A DNA stretch of 49,668 bases from Azotobacter chroococcum (GCF_004339665.1 NZ_SMMU01000026.1:1-49668); one strand, 5' to 3'; positions 28,031 to 39,477 are shown, numbered from the stretch's first letter. Notes: generated by a model not told the origin, from the sequence alone. Program-made: numbers and translations.

Positions 28031-28238
28031 CACGATCACGGGGATACCGGCGCGCCCTGCCCTCTCGCCAGACCAGCGGCACACCCGGCCGCCATGCTGC
28101 GCCACACGTCGGGAGACAGGACGGGCGTCACAAAATGGCCATACTTGTCCTGAAATTCCGCCGGAACGCGGAGTCTGTTCAGAAGAGCGATTCTCTTCAC
28201 TCGGCATGGAGCGGCCAGGTCCAGGCGAGTTCCAGGAG

Positions 28239-29330
28239 ATGACGCGATTGAAGATTGCCCAGGTCGTTCCGCTCTACGAATCCGTACCGCCACGGCTGTA
28301 CGGCGGCACCGAACGGGTGGTCGCGCACCTGACCCAGGCGCTGGTCGAACAGGGTCACGAGGTGACCCTGTTCGCCTCGGCCGACTCGTGCACCAGCGCC
28401 CGGCTGGTGGCGATGCGCAAGCAGGCGCTGCGGCTGGACCCCGCATCGCTGAAGTCGGACCTGGCGAGCCACCTCGTCCTGCTGCATGAAGTCCGGCGCC
28501 ATGCCGACGAGTTCGATGTCCTGCACTTCCACACCGACCTTCTGCACTTCCCGTTCTTCGAGGACATGGCCGGGCGGACGCTGACCACCGTGCATGGACG
28601 GCTCGACATGAAGGACCTGCCCGAGGCCTACCGGCGCTGGAGCGCCTTCCCGCTCGTCTCGATCTCCGAGGATCAGCGCCGCCCCCTGCCGTTCGCCCAC
28701 TGGCACGGGACGGTGCATCACGGCACCGACGGCGAGCACTTCCGCTACCACGAGGCCTCCGACAACGGCTACCTGGCCTTTCTCGGACGCATCTCGCCGG
28801 AAAAACGGCCCGACCGCGCCATCGCCATCGCGATCCGCGCCGGCATGCCGCTCAGGATCGCCGCCAAGGTCGATGCGGCGGACCGCGAGTATTTCGAGCA
28901 GCGCATCCGCCCGTTGCTCGACCATCCGCTGATCGAGTTCCTCGGCGAGATCGGGGACGACGACAAGGCGGAATTCCTCGGCAATGCGAGCGTGCTGCTG
29001 TTCCCCATCGACTGGCCGGAGCCCTTCGGGCTGGTGATGATCGAGGCGATGGCCTGCGGCACGCCGGTCGTCGCCTGGCGCTGCGGGTCCGTGCCGGAAG
29101 TGGTCGAACAGGGCGTGACCGGGCTCATCGTCGACAGCGACGAGCAGGCCGTGGCGGCGATCCACGAAGCGCTGACGCTCGACAGAGGACGCGTGCGCGC
29201 CGCCTTCGAACGGCGCTTTTCTTCGAAGATCATGGCGAGCACCTACCTCGAGCTCTACCAGCGGTTGCCCGCCTTCGGCAGCCGCGGCCCGGCGCCCGAC
29301 GCTCTCCCGCCAGGAGGCCCGAATCCATGA
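28239..29330 (+). CDS. GT4-type glycosyltransferase
   Basis: 363 residues from ATG 28239. The TTG at 28248 is a serious alternative, because AGGAG touches the ATG but is nine bases from the TTG, and LKIAQVVPLYE is the normal family start. Marks are YGGTERVVAHLTQALVEQGHEV, the central LHFHTDLLHFP, YLAFLGRISPEKRPDRAI (donor binding) and the EX7E-type PEPFGLVMIEAMACGTPVVAW. It transfers a nucleotide-activated sugar with retention. The stop overlaps the next start (ATGA), pairing it with an amylo-alpha-1,6-glucosidase-like gene; the product may be a glycogen-like or compatible-solute glucan. Acceptor unknown. Confidence 0.85.
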   Translation: MTRLKIAQVVPLYESVPPRLYGGTERVVAHLTQALVEQGHEVTLFASADSCTSARLVAMRKQALRLDPASLKSDLASHLVLLHEVRRHADEFDVLHFHTDLLHFPFFEDMAGRTLTTVHGRLDMKDLPEAYRRWSAFPLVSISEDQRRPLPFAHWHGTVHHGTDGEHFRYHEASDNGYLAFLGRISPEKRPDRAIAIAIRAGMPLRIAAKVDAADREYFEQRIRPLLDHPLIEFLGEIGDDDKAEFLGNASVLLFPIDWPEPFGLVMIEAMACGTPVVAWRCGSVPEVVEQGVTGLIVDSDEQAVAAIHEALTLDRGRVRAAFERRFSSKIMASTYLELYQRLPAFGSRGPAPDALPPGGPNP

Positions 29331-31489
29331 CTCAGGGGATGACCCGGGAACCGGCACTCGCCGAGCTCGATATCGAGGAAGTACTGGAGCGCACCCCGCA
29401 GCGCCTGCTCGTGCTCAAGGAGGGCGATACCTTCCTGGTGGCCGACACCTACGGCGACGTGACCGGCGAGGCCGACGGACTGTTCCACAACGATACCCGC
29501 ATCCTCTCGACGTTCCGCTTGCGCTTCGGTGGCCAGAAGCCGTCGCTGCTGTCGGGCATGGTGAGCCAGGACAATGTGTTCTTCACCGCCCACATGACCA
29601 ATCATCCGCTGTCGCCGATGGAAAGCGCTGCCACGCCCAAGGGTGTCATTCACCTGGAGCGCAAGCGCTTTCTCTGGGCGGGCCGGATCTTCGAGCGCAT
29701 CAGCCTCTTCAACTACGGCGATCAGCCACTGCAGGCGCCGCTGACGCTGCAGTTCGCCGCCGATTTCCACGACATGTTCGAGGTGCGCGGCGAGAAGCGC
29801 CTGCAGCGCGGCCAGCAGCATCCGTCGCAGGTCAGCGAGCGGGTCGTGCAATTGAGCTACACCGGGCTGGACCAGCTGCTGCGCACCGTCTGCATCGAGT
29901 TCTCGGAAGTCCCCGGGCAGTTGGACGAAAAGCATGCCGAATTCCTGGTCGACATCCGGGAGCGCTCGTCGTGGACGCTGCATGTGGAAATCGGCACCGG
30001 CGTGGCAGCGGAGCCCGGCAGCGTCCGCTACCGGACGGCGGCGGCCGCGGCGCGGCGCAGCATGCGCGGCCGCCAGCGCCGGGGCGCGCGGCTGCAGTCC
30101 TCGGCACGCCTGTTCCAGGCGTGGCTGGACAAGTCGCGGGCCGACCTGGCGCTGCTGACCACCGACCTGCCGACCGGCCCCTATCCCTATGCCGGCATTC
30201 CCTGGTTCTCGACCCCCTTCGGCCGCGACGCCATCGTCACCGCCCTGCAGACCCTGTGGCTCGATCCGTCCCTGGCGTACGGCGTGCTGGCTTTTCTGGC
30301 CCGGCACCAGGCCGAGCAGACTTCGACCTTCCGCGACTCCGAGCCTGGCAAGATCATGCACGAGATGCGCAAGGGCGAGATGGCCGCGGTCAACGAGCTG
30401 CCCTTCGCCCAGTACTACGGCGGCGTCGACACCACGCCCCTGTTCATCGTGCTGGCCGGAGCCTACGCCGACCGAATGGGCGACGTGCAGACGCTCGATC
30501 CCTTCTGGCCGGCCCTGGAGGCCGCCGTCCGCTGGATAGAGCACAGCTCCGCCAACGATTCCGGCTTCCTCAGCTATGCGCGCGGCGAAGCCAGCGGCTT
30601 GGCCAACCAAGGCTGGAAAGACAGCCACGACTCGGTGTTCCACCAGAACGGCAGCACGCCGGAAGGGCCGATCGCGCTCATCGAGGTCCAGGGCTATGCC
30701 TACCGGGCCTACCTGAGCATGGCCAAACTCGCCGAATGGCGCGGCGCCGCCGACGCGGCCTCGCACTGGCGGCAGTGCGCGCAGGAACTGCGCACAGCGG
30801 TCGAGCGGCACTTCTGGCAGGACGACCTGCGCTTCTACGCGCTCGCCCTGGACGGGACCGGTCGGCCGTGCCGCGTGCGCGCCTCGAATGCCGGCCATCT
30901 GCTGTACGTGGGCCTGCCCTGTCCGGAGCGCGGACAGGCGCTGGTGCGCCAGCTGCTGTCGAGCGCGTTCAATTCCGGCTGGGGTATCCGCACCCTGCCG
31001 CCCGAGGCCGTGCGCTTCAATCCCATGTCCTATCACAACGGCTCGGTCTGGCCGCACGATGTCGTCCTGTGCGCCGCCGGAATGGCGCGCTACGGAGAGC
31101 GCGAGGGCATCGTGCATCTGATGAGCGGCCTGTTCGAGGCCGCCACGCAGTTCGGCATGCGCCTGCCGGAACTGTTCTGCGGCTTCGAGCGCGCCTCCGG
31201 CGAGGCGCCGATCGCCTACCCGGTCGCCTGCCTGCCCCAGGCCTGGGCCGCCGGCTCGGTGTTCATGCTGCTGCAGGCCTGCCTCGGCCTGCGCATCGAC
31301 GCCCGCCGCCTGACCATCCTCGTGGAACAACCGCGCCTGCCGACCGAAATCGACTGCCTGCAGGTCCGCCACCTGCACGTCGGTAAACAGCGCGTCGACC
31401 TGAACTTCCAGCGGCTGGGCCAGCGCGTGGTGGCCTTCATCGAACAGCAGCACGGCCCGCAGCCGGTGCGGCTGTCGGTGCAGTTTTGA
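29327..31489 (+). CDS. Amylo-alpha-1,6-glucosidase / glycogen-debranching-like protein
   Basis: 720 residues. N-terminal domain (about 25-215) with GDTFLVADTYGDVTGEADGLFHNDTRIL, the glycogen-debranching N-terminal type, and a C-terminal (alpha/alpha)6 hydrolase domain (about 265-690) with GIPWFSTPFGRDAIVTALQTLWL, GKIMHEMRKGEMA, NQGWKDSHDSVFH and GSVWPHDVVLCAAGMARYG; acidic residues in these stretches are the likely catalysts. CAGGAGG precedes the ATG, which overlaps the glycosyltransferase stop. Related proteins next to GT4 enzymes are common in proteobacteria but few are characterised. Cytoplasmic, no signal peptide. Confidence 0.85.
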   Translation: MTQGMTREPALAELDIEEVLERTPQRLLVLKEGDTFLVADTYGDVTGEADGLFHNDTRILSTFRLRFGGQKPSLLSGMVSQDNVFFTAHMTNHPLSPMESAATPKGVIHLERKRFLWAGRIFERISLFNYGDQPLQAPLTLQFAADFHDMFEVRGEKRLQRGQQHPSQVSERVVQLSYTGLDQLLRTVCIEFSEVPGQLDEKHAEFLVDIRERSSWTLHVEIGTGVAAEPGSVRYRTAAAAARRSMRGRQRRGARLQSSARLFQAWLDKSRADLALLTTDLPTGPYPYAGIPWFSTPFGRDAIVTALQTLWLDPSLAYGVLAFLARHQAEQTSTFRDSEPGKIMHEMRKGEMAAVNELPFAQYYGGVDTTPLFIVLAGAYADRMGDVQTLDPFWPALEAAVRWIEHSSANDSGFLSYARGEASGLANQGWKDSHDSVFHQNGSTPEGPIALIEVQGYAYRAYLSMAKLAEWRGAADAASHWRQCAQELRTAVERHFWQDDLRFYALALDGTGRPCRVRASNAGHLLYVGLPCPERGQALVRQLLSSAFNSGWGIRTLPPEAVRFNPMSYHNGSVWPHDVVLCAAGMARYGEREGIVHLMSGLFEAATQFGMRLPELFCGFERASGEAPIAYPVACLPQAWAAGSVFMLLQACLGLRIDARRLTILVEQPRLPTEIDCLQVRHLHVGKQRVDLNFQRLGQRVVAFIEQQHGPQPVRLSVQF

Positions 31490-32007
31490 GGAGCAGGCCT
31501 TTCAGGGTCTTGCACTTTCCCAGTGGGGGTAGCCCGGGAAGTGAGGTCGATAGCGCTTCGGTAGGAGTGAATTTATTCGCGATGCTTCTGGTTTTGCCAA
31601 TGATCGCAGATAAATCTGCTCCTACAGCCCTGCTGGCAAGCAGCCGATTGGCCTTCAGCCGAAGACCTTGAAAGGGCTGCCCCTTAAAGCCGACATTACC
31701 CCGCCCTGACCTCCCAGAACACACCAGCAATGGCTACCACCGACAACAGGGCCCAAAACTCAAGCTCTACATCCATCGCAGACCTCCAGCAACGCTACTG
31801 AGCGATCACCATTAGCTTCTACGCCGAAGATTCAAGTAACGGAATTGAGATTGGTAAATCGATTCAGCAATACTGATAGACAAGGCTGCTCGGGCCGGGG
31901 ATCCGGGCTCGGCCATAATGGCCGAGCCGACGAATGCCGGTGCGAGTTTTGAGGAAATACGCTGCTTGATCGGGTGCTCCGCCCGGCCGCGATAGCCGGT
32001 CAAGACA
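31490..32007. other. Intergenic region with REP pair and palindromes, no gene
   Basis: Contents: an inverted REP pair at 31561-31627 (TAGGAGTGAATTTATTCGCGA and its partner ATCTGCTCCTACAG), an outer imperfect inverted repeat CCTTTCAGGGTCTT (31499) / AAGACCTTGAAAGG (31665), and a perfect palindrome at 31906-31928 (GGCTCGGCCAT-A-ATGGCCGAGCC) about 80 bases beyond the end of hsdR, possibly its terminator. The stretch 31680-31900 is plain and I see no ORF with a start signal. Confidence 0.6.
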
Positions 32008-35000
32008 TCAAACCGCCTGCTCCCCCACGGTCGTCAGCATCTTGTAGATCACCATCGCAAACGCCCGGCTCTTCGCCTCGTTGTCCAGCACCTCCAGCGA
32101 CAGTTTCTCGTGGTCGGTCATGGCGTCCAGCACGGTATCGAGTACCCGCCTGGGCAACAGGCCGTGCATCACCTGATCGGCCGGCTGGCTGTTGACCTGG
32201 GCCATCACGTCCTCCTGGCGGCGGATGCGCTGGGCGATGCCGGTGAGGAAGTGCAACTGGTCCTCGTCGCTGGTTTCCGCGCCGAAGATGCCGTTCAGCG
32301 CCTCGATGATTTCCGACAGGCGCTTCTTCTGCGGATCGTGGGCCTTGCCGGTGCCGACCGCGCTGGCAGGCTCCAGGCCATACTCACCCTCCTCCTCGCT
32401 CAGGCGCAGTTGATGCTCGGCGCGCTTGGTCAGGCGGTAGTGGGTCAGTTGCAGCTCGGAAACGTCGATGTCGTCCTCCTGCAGGCGGTCGATGCGCAGC
32501 AGCGGGTGCAGATGCCTGGCGTAGACGCACAGCTGCTCCAGCTCGCGGTCCTCGTAGGGCACGATCTGCGAGAGGAACTCGTACAGACGCACGAAGCTCT
32601 GCAGGTTCTTCCTGAACAGGTCGAGCTGGTCGACCTGCTCGCCGGCCTCCTTGAGCGCGTGCTCGGCCTTTTTCAGACCGGCGCCGTCGCCATTGGCTTC
32701 GGCGCTGCGCTTGAAGTCCCTGGCCTGCCGGCGAGCTTCCCCGGCGAGCTGGTAGCGCCTGGCGAAGCGCTCCCTGGCCGGCTGGCAGCAGTAGCTGAGC
32801 TTGCTGGCCGCGGCCTTGGGATCGAAGAAGGCCAGGGCGAACGCCTCGACTTCCTGCCAGTGGTAGATGCCCTCGGCATCCAGCCTCTTCTGCAGGTCGT
32901 AGATGATCTGCGGATCGGTCACGTCGGTCAGCTCGGCCCTGGTGTAGTACGGCAGGAAGGCGTCGAGGATGTCCTGCGGCTCGTTGAAGAAATCAAGGAT
33001 GAAGGTCTGCTTGCCGGGGAAGGTGCGGTTCAGGCGCGACAGGGTCTGCACGCAGTCCACACCCTGCAGCTTCTTGTCCACGTACATGGCGCACAGCTTG
33101 GGCTGATCGAAGCCGGTCTGGTACTTGTTGGCGGCGATCATCACGTTGAAGTCCGGGCTGTCCAGCGCCTCCGCCAGGTCGCGGCCATTGACGCCGGCAT
33201 TCAGCAGGCTGCTGCTTTCGGTCACTTCCTCGGGGATCACCTCATCGGGTAGCACGCTGCCGGAGAAGGCCACCAGCGGGTGCACGTCGGCATAGCCCTG
33301 CTGCCTGACGTACGCCTTGACCGCCAGTTGGTAGCGCACCGCTTCCTGGCGGCTGCCGGTCACCACCATGGCCTTGGCCTGGCCGTCCAGCAGGTGGCGG
33401 ATGTGCTCGCGGAAGTGCTCGACGATCACCTCGACCTTCTGGCCGATGTTGTAGGGATGCAGGCGCACCCAGCGGGCCAGCTTGCTGCGCGCCTTCTTTG
33501 AGTCGACTTCCTCGTCGCCGCCGTCAGGGTGGGCGATCTTCCAGGCGGCGCCATAGGTGGTGTAGTTCTGCAGCACATCGAGGATGAAACCCTCCTCGAT
33601 GGCCTGGCGCATCGAGTACAGATGGAAGGCTTCGGGCTTGTTGTCCTTGCCCGGCGACAGCGCCGGGTTGGCGGGGCGGCCGAACAGCTCCAGGGTCTTG
33701 GCCTTGGGCGTGGCGGTGAAGGCGTAGTAGCTGATCCGCTCATTCGGCCGGCGCGCCGCCACGGCGGCATCCAGCAGCTCTTCGGCGCTGACTTCCTCTC
33801 CTTCCGGCAGGTCGCTGCCGAGAATCGCCTTGAGCTTGCCGGCCGACGAGCCGGTCTGCGAGGAATGCGCCTCGTCGGCGATCACCGCATAGCGCCCGGC
33901 GGCCAGCCTGGGGTACTTGTCCAGCGCCTCGAACAGCGCCGGGAAGGTCTGGATGGTGACGATGATGATCCGCGTCTGCTCGGCCAGCGCCTCGGCGAGC
34001 TGCTCGGACTTGCTCTGGTTGCCGATGTCGCGGGTGATCGGCCGCACCACGCCCTGGGCGTGCTCGAACTGGTAGATGGTGTTCTGCAACTGGCTGTCCA
34101 GCACGGTGCGGTCGGTGACCACGATCACCGAGCTGAACAGCTTCCGGCCCTCGCCGTCGTACAGCGAGGCGAGCTGGTGGGCGGTCCAGGCAATCGAGTT
34201 GGACTTGCCGGAGCCGGCGCTGTGCTGGATCAGGTAGCGCCGGCCGGCGCCCTCCTGCCTGGTGGCCTCGATCAGCTTGTTGACCACTTCCCACTGGTGA
34301 AAGCGCGGGAAGATCATGCTTTCCCGGGTGGTCAGCCTGCCGTCGAAACCTTCAGAGGTTTTCCTCTCCAGGTGCAGGAAGCGGCCCAGCACCCTGAGCC
34401 AGGCATCCGGCTGGAACAGCCGCTGCCACAGGTAGCCGGTGGCGTACTGGCTGTCGTCCTCCGGCAGCGGGTTGCCGGCGCCGCCCTCCTCGCTGCCCAT
34501 GTTGAACGGCAGGAAGAAGGTGTCCTTGCCGGCCAGCTTCGTGGTCATCGCCACTTCCTGCTGGCTGACGGCGAAATGCACCAGCGCGCCGCGCTTGAAG
34601 GTCAGCAGCGGCTCGGGCTTGCGGGTCAGCGGGTCCTTGACCGGGCGGTCGTGGCGGTACTGGCGCTTGGCGTTCTCGACCGACTGCTTGAACTCGCTTT
34701 TCAGCTCCAGCGTCGCGGTGGGAATGCCGTTGACGAACAGCACCAGATCGAGGCGCGGGTTATAGCTTTGCGAAGCGCTGCCGCCTTCGCGCAAATGCGC
34801 CGAATAGGACACCTCCGGCACCACCCGCAGGCGGTTGCACTGGTAACGGCGCAGGGTGTCCGGGTTCATGCCGTGGTCGGGCTGGAAGCTGCACAGCTCG
34901 ACCTTCACCCCCGGCAGCTTGAAGCCGTGGCGCAGCGCATCCAGGGTGCCGTCCTGCTCCAGCGCGCGCACCACCTTCTGCACCAGCACGGTTTCCGGGT

Positions 35001-35187
35001 CGTTGGGATTGGCCTTGGCGAACTTGTCCCAGCGCTCCGGCCAGGCTTCCTTGAAGTACGCCAGCAGGTCTTCGGTATACAGCGCCGTGCGCCGGTCGTA
35101 GCCGCTGGCCGGGCCTGTGAGCCAGCCCTGGGCGGTCATGGACTTGATGATGTCCTGCTGGAACTGGGCTTCCTTGCTGTCGGCCAT
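32008..35187 (-). CDS. hsdR: Type I restriction enzyme R subunit
   Basis: 1059 residues, full length. Order: N-terminal nuclease with NPRLDLVLFVNGIPTATLELK (the D and E-x-K of the PD-(D/E)xK site), motor domain with Walker A QHSAGSGKSNS, DEAH box VIADEAHSSQTG, YYAFTATPKAKTLELFG (motif III), TGSRQEAVRYQ, and KYQTGFDQPKLCAMYVDKKL with LSRLNRTFPGK (motifs V and VI), then a C-terminal helical region. With HsdM and HsdS it cuts DNA lacking the methyl mark after ATP-driven translocation. The start overlaps the hsdS stop by one base (TAATG). Confidence 0.95.
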   Translation of the reverse strand: MADSKEAQFQQDIIKSMTAQGWLTGPASGYDRRTALYTEDLLAYFKEAWPERWDKFAKANPNDPETVLVQKVVRALEQDGTLDALRHGFKLPGVKVELCSFQPDHGMNPDTLRRYQCNRLRVVPEVSYSAHLREGGSASQSYNPRLDLVLFVNGIPTATLELKSEFKQSVENAKRQYRHDRPVKDPLTRKPEPLLTFKRGALVHFAVSQQEVAMTTKLAGKDTFFLPFNMGSEEGGAGNPLPEDDSQYATGYLWQRLFQPDAWLRVLGRFLHLERKTSEGFDGRLTTRESMIFPRFHQWEVVNKLIEATRQEGAGRRYLIQHSAGSGKSNSIAWTAHQLASLYDGEGRKLFSSVIVVTDRTVLDSQLQNTIYQFEHAQGVVRPITRDIGNQSKSEQLAEALAEQTRIIIVTIQTFPALFEALDKYPRLAAGRYAVIADEAHSSQTGSSAGKLKAILGSDLPEGEEVSAEELLDAAVAARRPNERISYYAFTATPKAKTLELFGRPANPALSPGKDNKPEAFHLYSMRQAIEEGFILDVLQNYTTYGAAWKIAHPDGGDEEVDSKKARSKLARWVRLHPYNIGQKVEVIVEHFREHIRHLLDGQAKAMVVTGSRQEAVRYQLAVKAYVRQQGYADVHPLVAFSGSVLPDEVIPEEVTESSSLLNAGVNGRDLAEALDSPDFNVMIAANKYQTGFDQPKLCAMYVDKKLQGVDCVQTLSRLNRTFPGKQTFILDFFNEPQDILDAFLPYYTRAELTDVTDPQIIYDLQKRLDAEGIYHWQEVEAFALAFFDPKAAASKLSYCCQPARERFARRYQLAGEARRQARDFKRSAEANGDGAGLKKAEHALKEAGEQVDQLDLFRKNLQSFVRLYEFLSQIVPYEDRELEQLCVYARHLHPLLRIDRLQEDDIDVSELQLTHYRLTKRAEHQLRLSEEEGEYGLEPASAVGTGKAHDPQKKRLSEIIEALNGIFGAETSDEDQLHFLTGIAQRIRRQEDVMAQVNSQPADQVMHGLLPRRVLDTVLDAMTDHEKLSLEVLDNEAKSRAFAMVIYKMLTTVGEQAV

Positions 35188-36557
35188 TACGCGGTCTCTT
35201 GTTCGCGGAGGGGGGCAGGTGTATTGGCCGGCGGCTGCCAGCCGCGCAGGTCGATCTTGCCGGTGACGGCGGCGGAGATCAGGGCGGAGCGGCGCTCATA
35301 AAGTAGCGCAGTACTTACTTCCGACTGTTTTATTAGAGTCTCGTATTGGCGCTTTAACTCACCCACCAACTTGTCGATGCTATCCCTCTCACTTTCTGGC
35401 GGAACAACAAGAGGGATGTTATAGACTTGCTCGACTCTGAGGTGAACCACAGTACTACCAGACGCCTCACTTTCAATATATTTAGTAAGGCAATCAGAAG
35501 TGAGGAAATCAAAGATGAACGGAGTCATGCTCGAGTCGCTCGGAATGATATTCATCATTCGCTGCCCCATACAAAGAGGAACATCATCAGGAACAATGCA
35601 AACCTCTCCAGAAGGTGCCTCCCGCGTAAAGAAAATTGACCCTGGCGGAGGCACGCCTCTCTCCGTCCATATCTCGAAGTTATTACGATCCGTATAAAGA
35701 GCGCTCTCTAAACTTAACTGCTGCTTTTTGATATTAGAGGTTCTCACCACCAAGTAATCGCCATCATCAACATATTCTGGAGTTCGGTTTTTACAGTCCA
35801 CGATGCGAGAGATATTCTTGAGTCGCACAACATCCCAATGCGCCGGCACCTCCCCCAGCCACTCCACCCCGGAATCCTTCATCGGCACGCTCGGGTCGAG
35901 GCCCTTGGTCACCGCATGGGAGATCACCGCCTGGCGCTTTTCCTTGAGCAGCTCGATCAGGCGCTGCTGCTCTTCAATCAGCGCGTCGATGCGGGCGGTT
36001 TCGTGGTCGAGGAAGCGGGCGATCTGGGTTTGCTCAGGCAGCGCAGGAGCTGCCACTTTGAAGTTATTGATCACATCGGCCGGCACCCGCTTGAGACCTC
36101 CAGCGCCGATCATGCTGGAAGTGCAGACGCTCATGTAGCTATCTTCCTGTACGCGGTAATACAGGAATCCCGAGATAATGCTGTCGTAGGGCCTGAGTAC
36201 ACTTATTTCAGTAGACCCGAAACCAATGCCATTGGTTAGTCCTTTGGCGATGGCGACATTCTTGTTTTCAAAGCACGGCGTAACCTTGGCTTGCAGAACA
36301 TCTCCGTCCTCAAAGTAGGTGTACCCGCCAATAACTACATTGATGGGGCGTTCCTCATCCAGTAGCACGCACCCTGTCTTCAGTTTCTCCATGGGGACAA
36401 AGCTGCACAGCTGCTCAGGGTCGCCATAAAACTCCGACTTTCTCGGGTTGAGCAGTGCGAGATGTTTGATCGGCGCCAATACCCAATGCTCCGGCACCTC
36501 CCCCAACCACTCCACCCCGGAATCCTTGTACGCCGGGTACGGCTTGAACTGGCTCAT
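35187..36557 (-). CDS. hsdS: Type I restriction-modification specificity subunit
   Basis: 456 residues with two target-recognition domains. Each begins with the repeated DSGVEWLGEVP-x-HW (residues about 12 and 226) and ends in a coiled-coil spacer (HETARIDALIEEQQRLIELLKEKR; the second ends YETLIKQSEV-type helix). The repeat is conserved at DNA level too. The variable parts, especially 35300-35800, are clearly AT-richer than the rest of the operon, as expected for domains exchanged by recombination. It sets the DNA target of the complex. It overlaps the upstream DUF1016 gene by four bases and hsdR by one. Confidence 0.93.
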   Translation of the reverse strand: MSQFKPYPAYKDSGVEWLGEVPEHWVLAPIKHLALLNPRKSEFYGDPEQLCSFVPMEKLKTGCVLLDEERPINVVIGGYTYFEDGDVLQAKVTPCFENKNVAIAKGLTNGIGFGSTEISVLRPYDSIISGFLYYRVQEDSYMSVCTSSMIGAGGLKRVPADVINNFKVAAPALPEQTQIARFLDHETARIDALIEEQQRLIELLKEKRQAVISHAVTKGLDPSVPMKDSGVEWLGEVPAHWDVVRLKNISRIVDCKNRTPEYVDDGDYLVVRTSNIKKQQLSLESALYTDRNNFEIWTERGVPPPGSIFFTREAPSGEVCIVPDDVPLCMGQRMMNIIPSDSSMTPFIFDFLTSDCLTKYIESEASGSTVVHLRVEQVYNIPLVVPPESERDSIDKLVGELKRQYETLIKQSEVSTALLYERRSALISAAVTGKIDLRGWQPPANTPAPLREQETA

Positions 36558-37170
36558 GGCTCCTCTCCTTGCGCCGTATTCAGGGCATAGAACTCGTGCA
36601 GCTTGGCCTGCAGCAGCGCCTTGTCCGGCAGGCGGGTCTGGTATTCGGCGATCAGCGCCGGCGACAGCGTTTGTCTCGGCACTGCCGAGACTTTTGCCGG
36701 CTGGGTAACGCTGCGCTCGAACAGCGCGGCCTTGAACTGGCGCTCCAGCTCGCGCTTCGACCACTTTTCCTGGATCGCCATGTGCAGGTAGAACTCGCGC
36801 TCTTCCGGGCGCTTCTTGCTCTGGCTGAGGATGATCAGGTTGTGGGTCCAGGGCAATTGTCTCACCAGTGGTGAGACTTTTTCGTCGTGCCGGTAGGTCT
36901 CGTAGAACTGGCGCATGCGGAACAGATTCGGCCGGGTGAAGCCGCGCAGCCCCGGCTGGGTGCGGGCCAGGTACCCGGCCAGCTGGCTGACCACCGCATC
37001 GCCCCACTCGGCCTGCTCCAGCTTGCGGCTGATGTAGGCGCCGACCTGCCAGTACAGCTCGATCAGCCGGGTATTCACCGCCTGCACGGCCTGCTGGCGG
37101 GCGCTGTGGATCAGCGCGAGCACTTCGCCGAAGTGCTCGTCGGTGACGCTGCGGGGTGCGCTTGGCTCGC

Positions 37171-37174
<4 letters not shown>
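36554..37174 (-). CDS. DUF1016 (YhcG-like) protein with its PDDEXK nuclease core deleted
   Basis: 206 residues; family members are usually about 340-370. The N-terminal DUF1016 domain is intact ([66 protein letters not shown]). It then jumps from [16 protein letters not shown] directly to [20 protein letters not shown], which corresponds to the extreme C-terminus of full-length members. The intervening PD-(D/E)xK nuclease, normally marked by FALDLLF and ExK, is missing. The junction coincides with a 19-bp palindrome at 36673-36691. The frame is kept, with ATGA overlaps to hsdM and hsdS, so it is still translated inside the RM operon. What the residual protein does is unknown. Confidence 0.85.
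36673..36691. repeat. 19-bp palindrome at the DUF1016 deletion junction
   Basis: GTCTCGGCA-C-TGCCGAGAC, perfect 9-bp arms. A second palindrome of equal length and with the same outer GTCTC/GAGAC occurs 186 bp away in the same gene (36859-36877, GTCTCACCA-G-TGGTGAGAC). Both are flanked by TT and TTTT and encode KVS-x3-RQ in the same frame. Confidence 0.8.
36859..36877. repeat. Second 19-bp palindrome in the DUF1016 gene
   Basis: GTCTCACCA-G-TGGTGAGAC, sharing outer arms and length with the palindrome at 36673. It encodes KVSPLVRQ, a normal family sequence, so this copy is probably ancestral. Confidence 0.75.
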
Positions 37175-39147
<1,973 letters not shown>

Positions 39148-39360
39148 GAAACAGTTCCTTGGCGGGAAAAAACAAAGGCGCAAGCCTACCCGCCGGGACT
39201 GGGCCCCGAACAGCCTTGCTCTGGCAGGTCGCTATCAAATACGCAAGCTTGGGCGGGCACAAAACATGAGCCTGGGGCGGAAAAACACGACAGGCGAAGC
39301 GGTGAGCCGATCTGGCGCCGTTTTCTTTGGAAAACGCAACCCTGGTGTAACCCCACCCCG

Positions 39361-39393
39361 AAAACGAAAAAGGCCCGCATCGCTGCGAGCCTT
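39361..39393 (-). terminator. Rho-independent terminator after tRNA-Thr
   Basis: Minus-strand stem AAGGCTCGCA / TGCGGGCCTT (one mismatch) with loop GCGA followed by TTT and further T residues, nine bases beyond the CCA end of the tRNA. Confidence 0.8.
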
Positions 39394-39401
39394 GATCTGA
39401 T

Positions 39402-39477
39402 TGGTGCCGGTGAAAGGAATCGAACCCTCGACCTTCTCATTACGAATGAGCTGCTCTACCGACTGAGCTACACCGGC
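39402..39477 (-). tRNA. tRNA-Thr (anticodon CGT), CCA encoded
   Basis: Minus strand: acceptor 5' GCCGGTG pairs with CACCGGC, then D-loop AGCTCAGTCGGTAGAGC, anticodon stem CTCAT with loop around CGT and closing ATGAG, T-arm GAGGGTTCGATTCCTTT-like, and encoded CCA. 76 bases. The CGT anticodon reads ACG (Thr). Its 3' end faces the type I RM operon. Confidence 0.95.

Noticed and set aside
39150-39477. tRNA-Thr 3' end as attachment site of the type I RM island
   Set aside because: The tRNA 3' end faces the operon, but I found no duplicated tRNA fragment near 31500-32000; only a short TGCCGGTG match exists, which is too little.
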